A stretch of DNA of 64,000 bases, taken from Mycobacterium sp. DL (GTDB lineage Bacteria > Actinomycetota > Actinomycetes > Mycobacteriales > Mycobacteriaceae). A model generated the notes under the pieces. The model searched no databases. It was not told the DNA's origin and worked only from the letters and a program-made list of their open reading frames with translations. The stretch is taken from positions 3,968,001 to 4,032,000 of the forward strand of contig NZ_CP155796.1 in the NCBI RefSeq assembly GCF_039729195.1, read 5' to 3'. Shown in pieces: positions 51,697 to 61,259 of this stretch. Every line of letters begins with the position of its first letter. Positions within the stretch are counted from its first letter, which is position 1. A program made the translations under genes and the position numbers.

Positions 51697-53205
51697 TCAG
51701 CGTCCGAGGACTTGAAAACCTTCCCATGCTTTCCGGCGGTCGGCGTGGGGGTCGTTGTCCACTCGCGAAGCGCGATCGAAGACGAGGACCGGACGGGCGT
51801 CGCTGGTGTAGCGCGGCCAGCCGTCTCCTGGAACTCCGGTGCGTGCGAAAGCATCCCAGCGCCCTTGCATGTCGTCGCTCACGCGTAGGGCCGAGCGGCG
51901 ATCGGCTCCGGCGCTGAGTAGCCGACCGAGCGGCGTGCGGTAGGCGTCGAACACCGCAAGAAGCTCCGTCGCATGGGTGGCACCCAGCCCGGCCCATTGC
52001 AGAGTTCGCGGGGCGAAGTCATAGCGGTACAGATATGTGGGGGCGTGCCGACTGTGGGAATCCGCGAGCTGCCACAGTGTCGATCCGAATGTGAAGTCGG
52101 CCCCCAGTCGGATACAGGCATCGGGGGCCGGATATTCGGGATAGGCAGCAGTAATTCGCTCGCGACAGGTGGGTTCCGCTCCCGCTAGTAACGCTTCGAT
52201 CTTGGCTTCGTTCGTCGGGAGGAGTTTGAGGAAGCGAGTGAACAACCGGCCCTCGTCGGCGTTCGTACCGACGATCAGCGGCACACGGTACGCCTTGCCG
52301 TCGCGCATCGCTTGAATGGGCTCGGACGGTAGATAGTCGGTTCCGAATGTGCATCCCACCGGGTAACCGCCAGCAAGGTCCGATGCACTCGTGGTGAGCA
52401 AGCGATCGAATGCATTCACCAGTTGAGCCGGACGCGCCGCCAACAGGAGGCGGGCGGGCTCCCGCTCGTCGGCGCAGAGAATGGATGCGAACTTGGCGGC
52501 GAACTCCGCGGCCAGCTCCTGGGAGCGGGATAGCGCGCCGGCCGGACTTTGTGAGATAGCCTGTGCGAAAAGCCCTTTCGCCGCTGGCACGGCCAGCAAA
52601 GTGGTAACGGCGTGCGCGCCCGCGCTCTCTCCGAAGATCGTCACGTTATCGGGATCGCCGCCGAATGCCGCGATGTTCTCGCGTACCCACCTGAGCGCCG
52701 ACACGAGGTCACGCAAGTAGAGGTTGTCGTCAATATGGATGTCTGCGGTGGACAGCGACGACAGGTCGACAGCCCCTAGCGCGCCGAGGCGGTAGTTTGC
52801 CGATACGTACACGCAACCGCTGCGGGCAAGCGACGCGCCATCATAGATCGGTGTCGCGGAACTGCCCAGGAAGTACGCCCCGCCGTGAATGAAGAACATC
52901 ACGGGCAGAGGTCGGTCCGAGCCGCCGTCGGGTGCAACGACATTGAGGGTGAGGCAGTCCTCGCTCATGGGCTGGAACTTGCCCGGACCGACGATGGTGT
53001 ATCGGCGGGGCTGTGGAGCGCAGTAGCGGAATCGGTGGCAGGGTCGGACGCCGTCCCACGCTTCGACCGGCTGGGGAGCCTTGAACCGCAGCGCGCCGAC
53101 TGGTGGCTTGGCGTAGGGAATGGAACGCCAGCGATTGACGCCGTCCCGCGTGAATCCTTCGATGGCGCCCGAGGTGAGTTCGGTGCGGACTGTCTTCGCT
53201 GGCAT
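51697..53205 (-). CDS. Type-B carboxylesterase
   Basis: 502 residues, cytoplasmic-looking start (MPAKTVRTELTSGAIEGFTRDG). Motifs: FFIHGGAYFLGSS oxyanion loop, EDCLTLNVVAP, nucleophile elbow FGESAGAHAV, acid region VGTNADEGRLF and the catalytic His in GATHATELLAVF. This is the normal Ser-Glu-His set of the family. It hydrolyses carboxylic esters; the natural substrate is unknown. Transcribed alone, convergent to nothing close. Confidence 0.9.
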   Translation of the reverse strand: MPAKTVRTELTSGAIEGFTRDGVNRWRSIPYAKPPVGALRFKAPQPVEAWDGVRPCHRFRYCAPQPRRYTIVGPGKFQPMSEDCLTLNVVAPDGGSDRPLPVMFFIHGGAYFLGSSATPIYDGASLARSGCVYVSANYRLGALGAVDLSSLSTADIHIDDNLYLRDLVSALRWVRENIAAFGGDPDNVTIFGESAGAHAVTTLLAVPAAKGLFAQAISQSPAGALSRSQELAAEFAAKFASILCADEREPARLLLAARPAQLVNAFDRLLTTSASDLAGGYPVGCTFGTDYLPSEPIQAMRDGKAYRVPLIVGTNADEGRLFTRFLKLLPTNEAKIEALLAGAEPTCRERITAAYPEYPAPDACIRLGADFTFGSTLWQLADSHSRHAPTYLYRYDFAPRTLQWAGLGATHATELLAVFDAYRTPLGRLLSAGADRRSALRVSDDMQGRWDAFARTGVPGDGWPRYTSDARPVLVFDRASRVDNDPHADRRKAWEGFQVLGR

Positions 53206-53426
53206 GTATCGACAATAGCGAATGACTATTCACACCAGCGCCCGGCTCTGCCGTTCAGTCGCCGTGTCGGGCACGGTTTGGCCTGCTACTGATGACTCAC
53301 TCGACTTCGGTCAGCGGCCTCCACGGCCGTTCGGTGACGTCGTGGCTGATTCTTAAGCACCGGTTACTTCTTTTCAGAAGAAGAAGCTACCCATGACCGG
53401 CTATCTCCGGGCGTGCGGGGACATCC

Positions 53427-54467
53427 TCAGCGTTGTGAGCGTCGGTACTCGCTCGGAGAGCGGCCGGTCCATCGCTTGAAGGCGTGTGAGAAGTTAGCAA
53501 GATCGCCGTATCCGAGCTCGGTCGCGATCTGGCTTGCCGACATTGATCGGGTGATTAACAGCATCATCGCGCTCTCCCGCAGACACGACTGGCGCAACTC
53601 GCGAAACGTGGTGCCCTCTTCGGCGAGCCGGCGTTTGAGTGTGCTGGTGGATACCGAGAGTTCGTCTGCGACCCGCTGGCAACTTCGCTGTCCGGGATCC
53701 TCGTCCAACAACCGTCTCACCTTCTTGGAGAAGGACGTGGCTCCGCTCTGCTCGTCGAGGGTCCGCCTCAGCTCGGCGACGGCGAGTCGATACGCAAGGG
53801 GATCGGAGAACCGGCACACTTCATTGAGCGCGTTGACGGGAACATGAAGGTAGGACATCGGTGCGTCAAAGAACAGGCGCCCGGCTAGTACCATCTCTGC
53901 CGCGAGTTTGTTCAGGGAGACCGGCGCTGACCAACTCAAGTGGAGCGTGACGGTCAGCGCGTCACTGACGAGCATGTCCAGCAGTCGTAACAACGCCGAG
54001 CCGGTATATGTGACTGCTAAGCAGTCCAGGGCCCGATCGCCTGTGTGCCCCCAGAGCCCGACGGTGAGACCTTGGTCGTTTGGACGGAATTGTGCATTGA
54101 TCGCCGTGGTGATCAACGGTAGATAGGTGAGCAGCTCGACGATCTCGGCTACCGAGCCTGCGCTGACCAGCGGGACGCTCAACGGGCCGAAAGATGTCAA
54201 CTGTGCCTGTCCTGCAAACGAGAAGCCGAGCAGGGTTGCCCGGTCGACGTCTAGATCGGGGTACAGATCGCGAAACCACCGCAGTGGCGCCTGGACATCG
54301 TGCTGCATCAGCGTCGCCTCGTCGGTTCCCTCGCGCGCCATGATGGTGCGAAGCCGCGCGACGGCGTCCGGGTCGAGTGCCTGGCTCTCCAGCATTTGCA
54401 CGAACGCGACCGGAGGCACACCGGCGTTGCTGAACTTCACCGATCGTGCCCCCTGAGCCCAATCCAC
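53427..54467 (-). CDS. AraC-family regulator, VirS-like
   Basis: 346 residues from GTG 54467. The N-terminal 190 residues form the arabinose-binding-type ligand domain of the VirS/OruR group; the C-terminal AraC double HTH is seen in RRLLDEDPGQRSCQRVADEL, STSTLKRRLAEEGTTF and the signature ELGYGDLANFSHAFKRWTGRSP. Such regulators activate divergent operons; here the divergent genes are ferredoxin, CYP153-type P450 and reductase, as in known alkane hydroxylase loci. Inducer probably the substrate or its acid. Confidence 0.9.
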   Translation of the reverse strand: MDWAQGARSVKFSNAGVPPVAFVQMLESQALDPDAVARLRTIMAREGTDEATLMQHDVQAPLRWFRDLYPDLDVDRATLLGFSFAGQAQLTSFGPLSVPLVSAGSVAEIVELLTYLPLITTAINAQFRPNDQGLTVGLWGHTGDRALDCLAVTYTGSALLRLLDMLVSDALTVTLHLSWSAPVSLNKLAAEMVLAGRLFFDAPMSYLHVPVNALNEVCRFSDPLAYRLAVAELRRTLDEQSGATSFSKKVRRLLDEDPGQRSCQRVADELSVSTSTLKRRLAEEGTTFRELRQSCLRESAMMLLITRSMSASQIATELGYGDLANFSHAFKRWTGRSPSEYRRSQR

Positions 54468-54562
54468 AAGTTCCTGATCCGCGCAAACATAGCGGAAGCG
54501 CTCGGATTGGACAATCCTGTTAACAAGTATTCACATTCAGGGCAACTTAAGAGGAGTCGGTA

Positions 54563-54883
54563 ATGGCCGTTGTCACTTTTGTCTCCCACGACGGCGACAA
54601 GCACCAGGTGCCTCTCGATGAAGGCCAGTCACTCATGCAGGTCGCGACCAACAATGCAGTGCCTGGCATCGACGGCGACTGCGGAGGCGAAGCGGCGTGC
54701 GGTACCTGCCACGTCGTCGTCGATCCGCAGTGGTCCGATCAGGTCGGCTCCTCCGGCGTCGGCGAAGAGGAGATGCTCGCGATGAACCCCGAGCGTCAGC
54801 CGACCTCTCGGCTGTCCTGCCAGATGACGGCCTCCGAGGCATGGGACGGCTTGATCGTCCATCTGCCGGAGTTCCAGATGTGA
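54563..54883 (+). CDS. 2Fe-2S ferredoxin of the P450 system
   Basis: 106 residues with the adrenodoxin/putidaredoxin-type cluster motif CGGEAACGTCHV (C-x5-C-x2-C) and the fourth Cys in SRLSCQMTA. An AAGAGGAG ribosome site precedes ATG 54563. It passes electrons from the reductase at 56294 to the P450 at 54906. First gene of the operon, 96 bases from the divergent AraC gene. Confidence 0.92.
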   Translation: MAVVTFVSHDGDKHQVPLDEGQSLMQVATNNAVPGIDGDCGGEAACGTCHVVVDPQWSDQVGSSGVGEEEMLAMNPERQPTSRLSCQMTASEAWDGLIVHLPEFQM

Positions 54884-54905
54884 CGACGAAGGGAAGTGGT
54901 CAAAC

Positions 54906-56297
54906 ATGGTAAAAATCTCTGAAAAGGTCGCCGAGAAAGTTCAGGCGACCATCCCGATCGACCTGCAGATTCAAGGTGCACACGCCTACGACAAAACTCG
55001 GCGTTGGGTGACCGGTACGAACGGGAAGAAACTCTTTGTAGAGCGTCCTATTCCGCCGGCCGAGGAGGTCGAACTCGCCGACATCGATCTCAGCAATCCT
55101 TTTCTCTATCGCCAGGGGCGCTGGCAGTCATACTACGAGCGCCTGCGTAACGAAGCTCCGGTCCATTATCAGCGGCACAGTGCCTTCGGCCCGTTTTGGT
55201 CCGTCACCCGGCATGCCGACATCGTGGCCGTCGACAAGAATCATGAGGTCTTCTCCGCTGAGCCATTGATCGTCATCGGGGTGCCGCCCCGCTTCCTGGA
55301 TATCAAGATGTTCATCGCGATGGATCCACCACGCCACGACCTGCAGCGGGCGGCTGTCCAAGGGGTGGTCGCACCCAAGAACCTACGGGAAATGGAGGGT
55401 CTGATTCGCTCGCGCGTAAGGGAGGTGCTGGATAACCTCCCCGTGGATCAGCCGTTCGACTGGGTTCACGACGTCTCGATCGAGCTGACCGCTCGAATGC
55501 TTGCGACCCTGCTGGACTTTCCGTACGAGCAGCGTCGCAAGCTTGTCGAGTGGTCGGATCTGGCAACCTCGATGGAGCAAACCAACGGCGGTCCCTCGGA
55601 CCTTGACGAGACGTTCGTCGGCATGCGCGCCATGGCCCGAGATCTCAGCCGGCACTGGCACGACAAGGCGGCCCGGACCGGTGCCGGAGAAGAGCCTGGG
55701 TTCGATCTGATCACCATGCTGCAGAGCAATGAAAGCACCAAAGACCTGATCGACCGGCCGATGGAGTTCTTGGGCAACCTTCTGCTGCTGATCGTCGGAG
55801 GCAACGACACGACCCGGAACTCGATGAGCGGCGGCGTTCTCGCGTTGAACCGCTACCCGGACCAGTTCGAGAAGCTGAAAGCAAATCCCGACCTGATCCC
55901 CAACATGAACTCCGAGATTATCCGATGGCAGACGCCACTCGCCTACATGCGCCGGATCGCCAAGGCCGACACCATGCTGAATGGTCAGTTCATTCGCAAG
56001 GGTGACAAGGTCGTGATGTGGTACGCATCGGGAAACCGCGATGAGCGCGTATTCGATCGGCCCGACGACTTCATCATCGACCGGGACAACGCCCGCAACC
56101 ACATCTCTTTCGGGTTCGGCGTCCACCGCTGTATGGGCAACCGGTTGGCCGAGATGCAGTTGCGGATCCTGTGGGAGGAGCTGCTTCCTCGTTTCGAGAA
56201 GATCGAGGTCATTGGTGAGCCCGAATACGTGCAATCCAACTTCGTCAGGGGAATCAGCAAGCTGATGGTCCGCCTCACCCCGAAAGCCGGCGCATGA
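54906..56297 (+). CDS. Cytochrome P450, CYP153-type terminal hydroxylase
   Basis: 463 residues. Strong CYP153 signatures: MFIAMDPPRHDLQRAAVQG, LIVGGNDTTRNSMSGGVLAL (I-helix), the ExxR in SEIIRWQTPLAYMRR, and the haem loop FGFGVHRCMG with the Cys intact. It should hydroxylate the terminal carbon of alkanes or of aliphatic parts of terpenes using the flanking ferredoxin and reductase. The N-terminus (first 65 residues) is longer than the common short CYP153A form. Spacing and overlap (next gene by ATGA) fit one operon. Confidence 0.93.
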   Translation: MVKISEKVAEKVQATIPIDLQIQGAHAYDKTRRWVTGTNGKKLFVERPIPPAEEVELADIDLSNPFLYRQGRWQSYYERLRNEAPVHYQRHSAFGPFWSVTRHADIVAVDKNHEVFSAEPLIVIGVPPRFLDIKMFIAMDPPRHDLQRAAVQGVVAPKNLREMEGLIRSRVREVLDNLPVDQPFDWVHDVSIELTARMLATLLDFPYEQRRKLVEWSDLATSMEQTNGGPSDLDETFVGMRAMARDLSRHWHDKAARTGAGEEPGFDLITMLQSNESTKDLIDRPMEFLGNLLLLIVGGNDTTRNSMSGGVLALNRYPDQFEKLKANPDLIPNMNSEIIRWQTPLAYMRRIAKADTMLNGQFIRKGDKVVMWYASGNRDERVFDRPDDFIIDRDNARNHISFGFGVHRCMGNRLAEMQLRILWEELLPRFEKIEVIGEPEYVQSNFVRGISKLMVRLTPKAGA

Positions 56298-57496
56298 CTT
56301 TGCATCGAGCGGTCATCGTGGGCGCCAGCCACGCGGGCGCCCAACTGGCGGCCAGCCTTCGTCAAGAAGGATGGGACGGCGAGATCGTCCTCGTCGGCAA
56401 TGAATCGGCAGCGCCCTACCAACGCCCTCCGCTGTCGAAGGCATATCTGGCCGGGAACTGCACAGTCGACAAGCTCGCGATCCGCAGCGCCGAGTTTTAC
56501 ACAAAGCTGCGAATCGAAGTTCTGGATGCGACGGTGGAGGCAATCGATCGCGCAGCGGGTCACCTCTCGCTGAGCACCGGCGAGGTGCTGCCCTACGACA
56601 GGCTCGCGCTGTGCACGGGCGCGCGCCCCCGTCGGCTCTCCACCCCAGGCGCCGACCTGGCCGGAGTCTTCTACCTACGCACCGCGGCGGACGTCGAGAT
56701 GATCCGAGACGCCACCAGACCGGGGCGTCGAGCCGTGATCATCGGCGGCGGTTACATCGGATTGGAGACGGCTGCCTCCTTGCGTGCGTTGGGTCTAGAG
56801 GTCACCGTGCTCGAGGCGACGGAGCGCGTCCTCGAACGGGTGACCGCCCCGGAGGTATCGGCGTTCTTCGACCGGATCCACCGGGAGGCGGGCGTCAACA
56901 TCCAGACGGGCGCGCGGGTCGAGGCTCTGTCTGGCGACGGCAAAGTCGGCGAAGTAGTCCTGGCCGGTGGCGAATCGATTTCCGCCGACCTCGTCATTGT
57001 CGGCATCGGCGTTGAGCCGAACACCGAGCTCGCCGCTGCCGCGGGCTTGGTCGTCGACAACGGCGTCGTGATCGACGACCAAGCCCAGACCAGCGACTCC
57101 GCCATCATGGCCGCCGGGGACTGCGTCAGCCACGACATGGCTCGTTACGGCCGCCGTATACGTCTGGAGTCCGTGCCCAGTGCGGCCGAGCAGGCCAAAG
57201 TCGCGGCGGCGACTTTGTGCGGGAAGTCCAAGAAGATATCAGCGCTGCCTTGGTTTTGGTCAGATCAATACGACCTCAAGCTCCAGATCGCGGGTCTCAA
57301 CACCGGGTACGACGAGGTGGTCCTCAGCGGCGACCCGACCCGCGACCGCGACTTCACCTGCTTCTACCTGCGTGCCGGCGAGCTCATCGCCGCCGACTGC
57401 ATCAATCGCCCCCGCGACTTCATGTTCAGCAAGCGGGTCATTACGCAGCAGGTCCCCGTCGAACGGGCCGAACTCATGCTCGCCGGCTCGGTCTGA
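56294..57496 (+). CDS. NAD(P)H ferredoxin reductase (putidaredoxin reductase type)
   Basis: 400 residues, ATG overlapping the P450 stop. FAD site VGASHAGAQLAASLRQEGW, PYQRPPLSKAYL, NAD site IIGGGYIGLETAASLR and the second FAD motif AAGDCVSHDMARYG are present. It reduces the 2Fe-2S ferredoxin of the operon at the expense of NAD(P)H. Confidence 0.92.
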   Translation: MTLHRAVIVGASHAGAQLAASLRQEGWDGEIVLVGNESAAPYQRPPLSKAYLAGNCTVDKLAIRSAEFYTKLRIEVLDATVEAIDRAAGHLSLSTGEVLPYDRLALCTGARPRRLSTPGADLAGVFYLRTAADVEMIRDATRPGRRAVIIGGGYIGLETAASLRALGLEVTVLEATERVLERVTAPEVSAFFDRIHREAGVNIQTGARVEALSGDGKVGEVVLAGGESISADLVIVGIGVEPNTELAAAAGLVVDNGVVIDDQAQTSDSAIMAAGDCVSHDMARYGRRIRLESVPSAAEQAKVAAATLCGKSKKISALPWFWSDQYDLKLQIAGLNTGYDEVVLSGDPTRDRDFTCFYLRAGELIAADCINRPRDFMFSKRVITQQVPVERAELMLAGSV

Positions 57497-57761
57497 GGTC
57501 ATGGCTGCATGGGCGATGGGACGGCGACTGCGATTGCGACGCGTGTGTCGGAGACGAACGTCAGCGAGAACCGCCATCCAACTCCGCTGGCCGCGGGGAC
57601 TGGCTAGCGGATGCCGCCGGGCACCTCGGCGGTGTTACCGCAGCGCATCAGAAGCTAGTGGAGGTCGCCAACAGGCGTGACGATTTTTGCGGGGGGAGCA
57701 TCGTCTTGAGTCGATGCTCGCGACTGTTCTGTTCTGACAACGAGATTGGTGGAGATTGACG

Positions 57762-58172
57762 GTGGCGGTATTCAAGGACGAGGACGAGGTCTATGCCTTC
57801 TTGGGTGGGATCTTTCAACGGGGCTTGGAGAAGGAGGGACTGGCGGACAAGCTCGCAAATTCGGGTGTGGTGTTACGGGTGCACTACACCGATCCGGACG
57901 CGGTGGTAACGGTGGACATGCCGAAGAAGGTGGTGGAGACCGGAGCGGCCAGTACCGCGGTGCCCAACGTGGAGTTGTTCATGTCGGCGGACACTGGAAA
58001 CAAGTTCTGGCTGGGCAAGGTGAACCTGACGATGGCGATGGCCAAGGGGACGGTGCGCGCAAAGGGCCCGGTGCCGAAGTTGATCAAGTTGATTCCGCAG
58101 GCCAAGAATCTGTTCCCCGAGTACCGGTTGATGCTGCAGAGTCAGGATCGGCAGGACCTCATCGATGCGTGA
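57762..58172 (+). CDS. SCP2 sterol/lipid-binding domain protein
   Basis: 136 residues from GTG 57762 (a TTG at 57756 is possible) with GGTGGAG upstream. The single-domain SCP2 fold is recognised by NSGVVLRVHYTDPDAVVTV, VELFMSADTGNKFWLGKVN and the C-terminal KLIKLIPQAKNLFPEYR. Such proteins bind hydrophobic ligands; here it may hold the P450 product or its acyl-CoA for the next enzymes. It lies in the same orientation 265 bases after the reductase. Confidence 0.8.
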   Translation: MAVFKDEDEVYAFLGGIFQRGLEKEGLADKLANSGVVLRVHYTDPDAVVTVDMPKKVVETGAASTAVPNVELFMSADTGNKFWLGKVNLTMAMAKGTVRAKGPVPKLIKLIPQAKNLFPEYRLMLQSQDRQDLIDA

Positions 58173-58208
58173 CCGTCGCCTCATCAAGGGTTGTCGGGCG
58201 GGCTCTCG

Positions 58209-59837
58209 ATGAGGAGCACGATGCAGGACGTTGCGTTGACGGTGCCCGCGATCGTGGCCCATGCTGCGGCAGTCCATGGCGATCGCGAGGTGTTGACCGC
58301 ACGCGGACCCCAACAGATCTCTGGGGTGTCGTATCATGAGTTGGGGCAGCGTGCGGCGCGGTTGGCGAATGCGTTGCGCGAGATAGGCATTTGTGGAGAC
58401 GAGCGTGTCGCGACGCTGCAGTGGAGCAACCAGGAGCACCTGGACTGTTACGCGGCGGTGCCGTCGATGGGTGCGGTGCTACATACGTTGAATCTGCGGC
58501 TGCCACCTGAACAGCTGACGTGGATCGCCAATCATGCCGAAGATCAGGTGATCATCGTCGACGGTACGGTGCTGAACCTGTTGGCGGCGGCGTTGCCGTC
58601 GATGACCTCGGTGCGCACGGTGCTGGTGACCGGCACGGGTGATCTTACCGCAGTGCAGGGCTGCGGAAAGGACGTCCTTCGCTACGACGATGTGGTGGCA
58701 GCCCAGCCGAGCACGTTCGACTGGCCCGACGTCGACGAGCAGTCGGCCGCAGCGATGTGCTACACGAGCGGTACTACCGGGCACCCGAAAGGCGTTGTCT
58801 ACAGCCACCGTTCGACGTGGTTGCACTCTCAATCGGCGTGCACCTCGAACGCCTTGGGCATCGGTCATGACGACACGGTGTTGGCGATCGTTCCGATGTT
58901 CCACGCTAATGCCTGGGGGTTGCCGTATGCGGCGATGATGGCGGGGGCGCAGCTTCTGCTGCCTGACCGTTTCCTGCAGGCGGGGCCATTGGTGGAGATG
59001 ATCGAGGCGGCCCGGCCCACGATGGCGGGCGCTGTGCCGACGATCTGGACCGATGTCTTGCACTACCTGCGCGACAATCCCGGCCACGACGTGAGTTCGC
59101 TGGAGATGGTGGCGTGCGGTGGTTCGGCGGTTCCGAGGTCGTTGATGACTGCCTATGACGAACTGGGCATCCGAATCGTGCAGGCCTGGGGGATGACTGA
59201 GACCTCCCCGCTGGCTGCGGTCGCTCTGCCGCGGAACACCGACACCCCGGAGAGGTCCCTTTACCTGCGGGGAACCCAAGGCAGGGTAGTGGCCGGTGTG
59301 CAGGCGCGCATCGTTGATGACAGCGGTGCAGAACAACCTTGGGACGGACTGTCGGTGGGGGAGATTCAGATCCGCGGCCCGTGGATCACTCAGTCCTATT
59401 ACGAGCATGACAGTCCGGCGGTGTCGCCGGACGGTTGGTTATGCACCGGGGATGTCGGGACCATCAGCGCCGATGCGTTCATCACTCTCACCGACCGCGC
59501 CAAAGACGTGATCAAGTCTGGAGGGGAGTGGATCTCCTCGGTGGAATTGGAGAACGAGTTGGCCGCTCACCCTGCAGTACGCACCGCCACGGTGATTGGA
59601 GTGCCCGACGACAAGTGGCAGGAACGGCCGCTGGCAGTGGTGGTCCTGGCCGCTGACTGCACCGCCACCGCTGCGGAGTTGACTGAGTTCCTGCGTGCAC
59701 GGGTGGCCAAGTGGTGGCTACCGGAACGGTGGGCGTTCGTCGCCGACGTTCCGTTGACGTCTACTGGCAAGTTCGACAAGAAGAAGCTGCGCCGCCAGCA
59801 TGCCGACGGTGAGCTCGCCGTCGAGACGCTGGCGTGA
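58209..59837 (+). CDS. Acyl-CoA synthetase (AMP-binding, long-chain type)
   Basis: 542 residues from ATG 58209 (ATG 58191 is an alternative). Motifs [71 protein letters not shown] and [11 protein letters not shown] are intact. The MFHANAWG variant is that of medium/long-chain fatty acid:CoA ligases. It would activate the acid made from the P450 product through alcohol and aldehyde dehydrogenation. Confidence 0.92.
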   Translation: MRSTMQDVALTVPAIVAHAAAVHGDREVLTARGPQQISGVSYHELGQRAARLANALREIGICGDERVATLQWSNQEHLDCYAAVPSMGAVLHTLNLRLPPEQLTWIANHAEDQVIIVDGTVLNLLAAALPSMTSVRTVLVTGTGDLTAVQGCGKDVLRYDDVVAAQPSTFDWPDVDEQSAAAMCYTSGTTGHPKGVVYSHRSTWLHSQSACTSNALGIGHDDTVLAIVPMFHANAWGLPYAAMMAGAQLLLPDRFLQAGPLVEMIEAARPTMAGAVPTIWTDVLHYLRDNPGHDVSSLEMVACGGSAVPRSLMTAYDELGIRIVQAWGMTETSPLAAVALPRNTDTPERSLYLRGTQGRVVAGVQARIVDDSGAEQPWDGLSVGEIQIRGPWITQSYYEHDSPAVSPDGWLCTGDVGTISADAFITLTDRAKDVIKSGGEWISSVELENELAAHPAVRTATVIGVPDDKWQERPLAVVVLAADCTATAAELTEFLRARVAKWWLPERWAFVADVPLTSTGKFDKKKLRRQHADGELAVETLA

Positions 59838-59882
59838 ACCATCCACTGCTACGGAAGCACCGACGTTGAGGAGAGGACACAC

Positions 59883-60989
59883 ATGAAAACACGCGCTGCC
59901 GTGCTCTGGGGCTTGGGAGAGAAGTGGGAGGTTGATGAGATCGAGCTGGATCCGCCCGGTGCGGATGAAGTGCTGGTCCGGTTGACCGCCAGCGGGTTGT
60001 GCCATTCAGACGAACACCTGGTGACCGGTGATCTGCCGTTTCCGCTGCCCGTCGTCGGTGGTCATGAAGGCGCCGGCACCGTGGTCGAGGTGGGTGCAGG
60101 TGTCGAGGACCTGGCCGAGGGCGATTCGGTCATCCTGACGTTCCTGCCGTCTTGCGGGCACTGCTCTTACTGCGCGCGCGGGATGGGAAACCTGTGCGAC
60201 ATGGGTGCGGCGATCATGATGGGACCCCAGATCGACGGCACCTACCGCTTCCATGCCCGCGGCGAGGATGTCGGCCAGATGTGCTTGCTGGGCACGTTCT
60301 CGGAATACACCGTGGTGCCGAAGGCCTCCTTGGTCAAGGTTGACCACGGGACACCGTTGGACAAGGCGGCCTTGATCGGTTGCGGTGTCACGACCGGTTA
60401 CGGCTCGGCGGTACGCACCGGTGACGTGCGCGCCGGGGATACCGTGGTCGTGATCGGCGCCGGCGGCATCGGCATGAATGCGATCCAAGGCGCCCGCATC
60501 GCTGGCGCGTTGACCATCGTGGCTGTCGACCCAGTGGAGTTCAAGCGCGAACAAGCTGGCGGTTTCGGCGCGACGCATGCCGTTGCCACCATCGATGAGG
60601 CCTGGTCACTGATCAGCGACATCACCCGTGGCAAACTCGCCGACGTCTGCGTCTTGACCACCGACGTCGCCGAAGGGGCCTACACCGCTGAGGCGCTATC
60701 ACTGGTCGGTAAACGCGGCCGTGTGGTCATTACCGCGATCGGACACCCCGAAGACACGTCGATGTCGGGCTCGCTGCTGGAATTAACGCTGTATGAAAAG
60801 CAGATCCGCGGTGCCCTCTACGGCTCGTCCAACGCCGCCCACGACATCCCGCGGCTCGTCGAACTCTACAACTCCGGACAACTCAAACTCGACGAGCTGA
60901 TCACCCGTGAGTACACCCTCGATGAGATCAATGAGGGCTACGACGACATGCGGTCAGGCCGCAACATCCGAGGACTCATCCGATTCTGA
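59883..60989 (+). CDS. NDMA-dependent (nicotinoprotein-type) alcohol dehydrogenase
   Basis: 368 residues, ATG 59883 with GAGGAGAGGACACAC. Catalytic zinc segment SGLCHSDEHLVTG and GGHEGAGTV, structural zinc CGHCSYCARGMGNLC, NAD loop IGAGGIGMNAI. The sequence is of the TIGR03989/NDMA alcohol dehydrogenase group, in which the cofactor is tightly bound and an artificial acceptor is used in assays. It should oxidise the alcohol produced by the P450. Last gene of the alkane-oxidation operon. Confidence 0.92.
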   Translation: MKTRAAVLWGLGEKWEVDEIELDPPGADEVLVRLTASGLCHSDEHLVTGDLPFPLPVVGGHEGAGTVVEVGAGVEDLAEGDSVILTFLPSCGHCSYCARGMGNLCDMGAAIMMGPQIDGTYRFHARGEDVGQMCLLGTFSEYTVVPKASLVKVDHGTPLDKAALIGCGVTTGYGSAVRTGDVRAGDTVVVIGAGGIGMNAIQGARIAGALTIVAVDPVEFKREQAGGFGATHAVATIDEAWSLISDITRGKLADVCVLTTDVAEGAYTAEALSLVGKRGRVVITAIGHPEDTSMSGSLLELTLYEKQIRGALYGSSNAAHDIPRLVELYNSGQLKLDELITREYTLDEINEGYDDMRSGRNIRGLIRF

Positions 60990-61259
60990 CAGAGCACCGA
61001 AAGCAGGGAAGCGCAAAACGGCACCAAGCGAGCTCAGTACAACGATGGCGATGCTGCGGGTCAGGGGCTCTCACCGTTGACGCTTTGATGCGGATAGCGA
61101 TCGAAAGCAATGTTTCCCATAGTCATAGGCGGTCGAGCTGCGCGGGTGAGATTGGCTGCGGTCGACCAGTTCTGGCACCTACCGCCAGCCGCGACGCCTT
61201 GATGGAACGTAGCTTTCGATGAGTCTTAACAGTGCTATTGGACAAGAGAGGAAGCGGCG

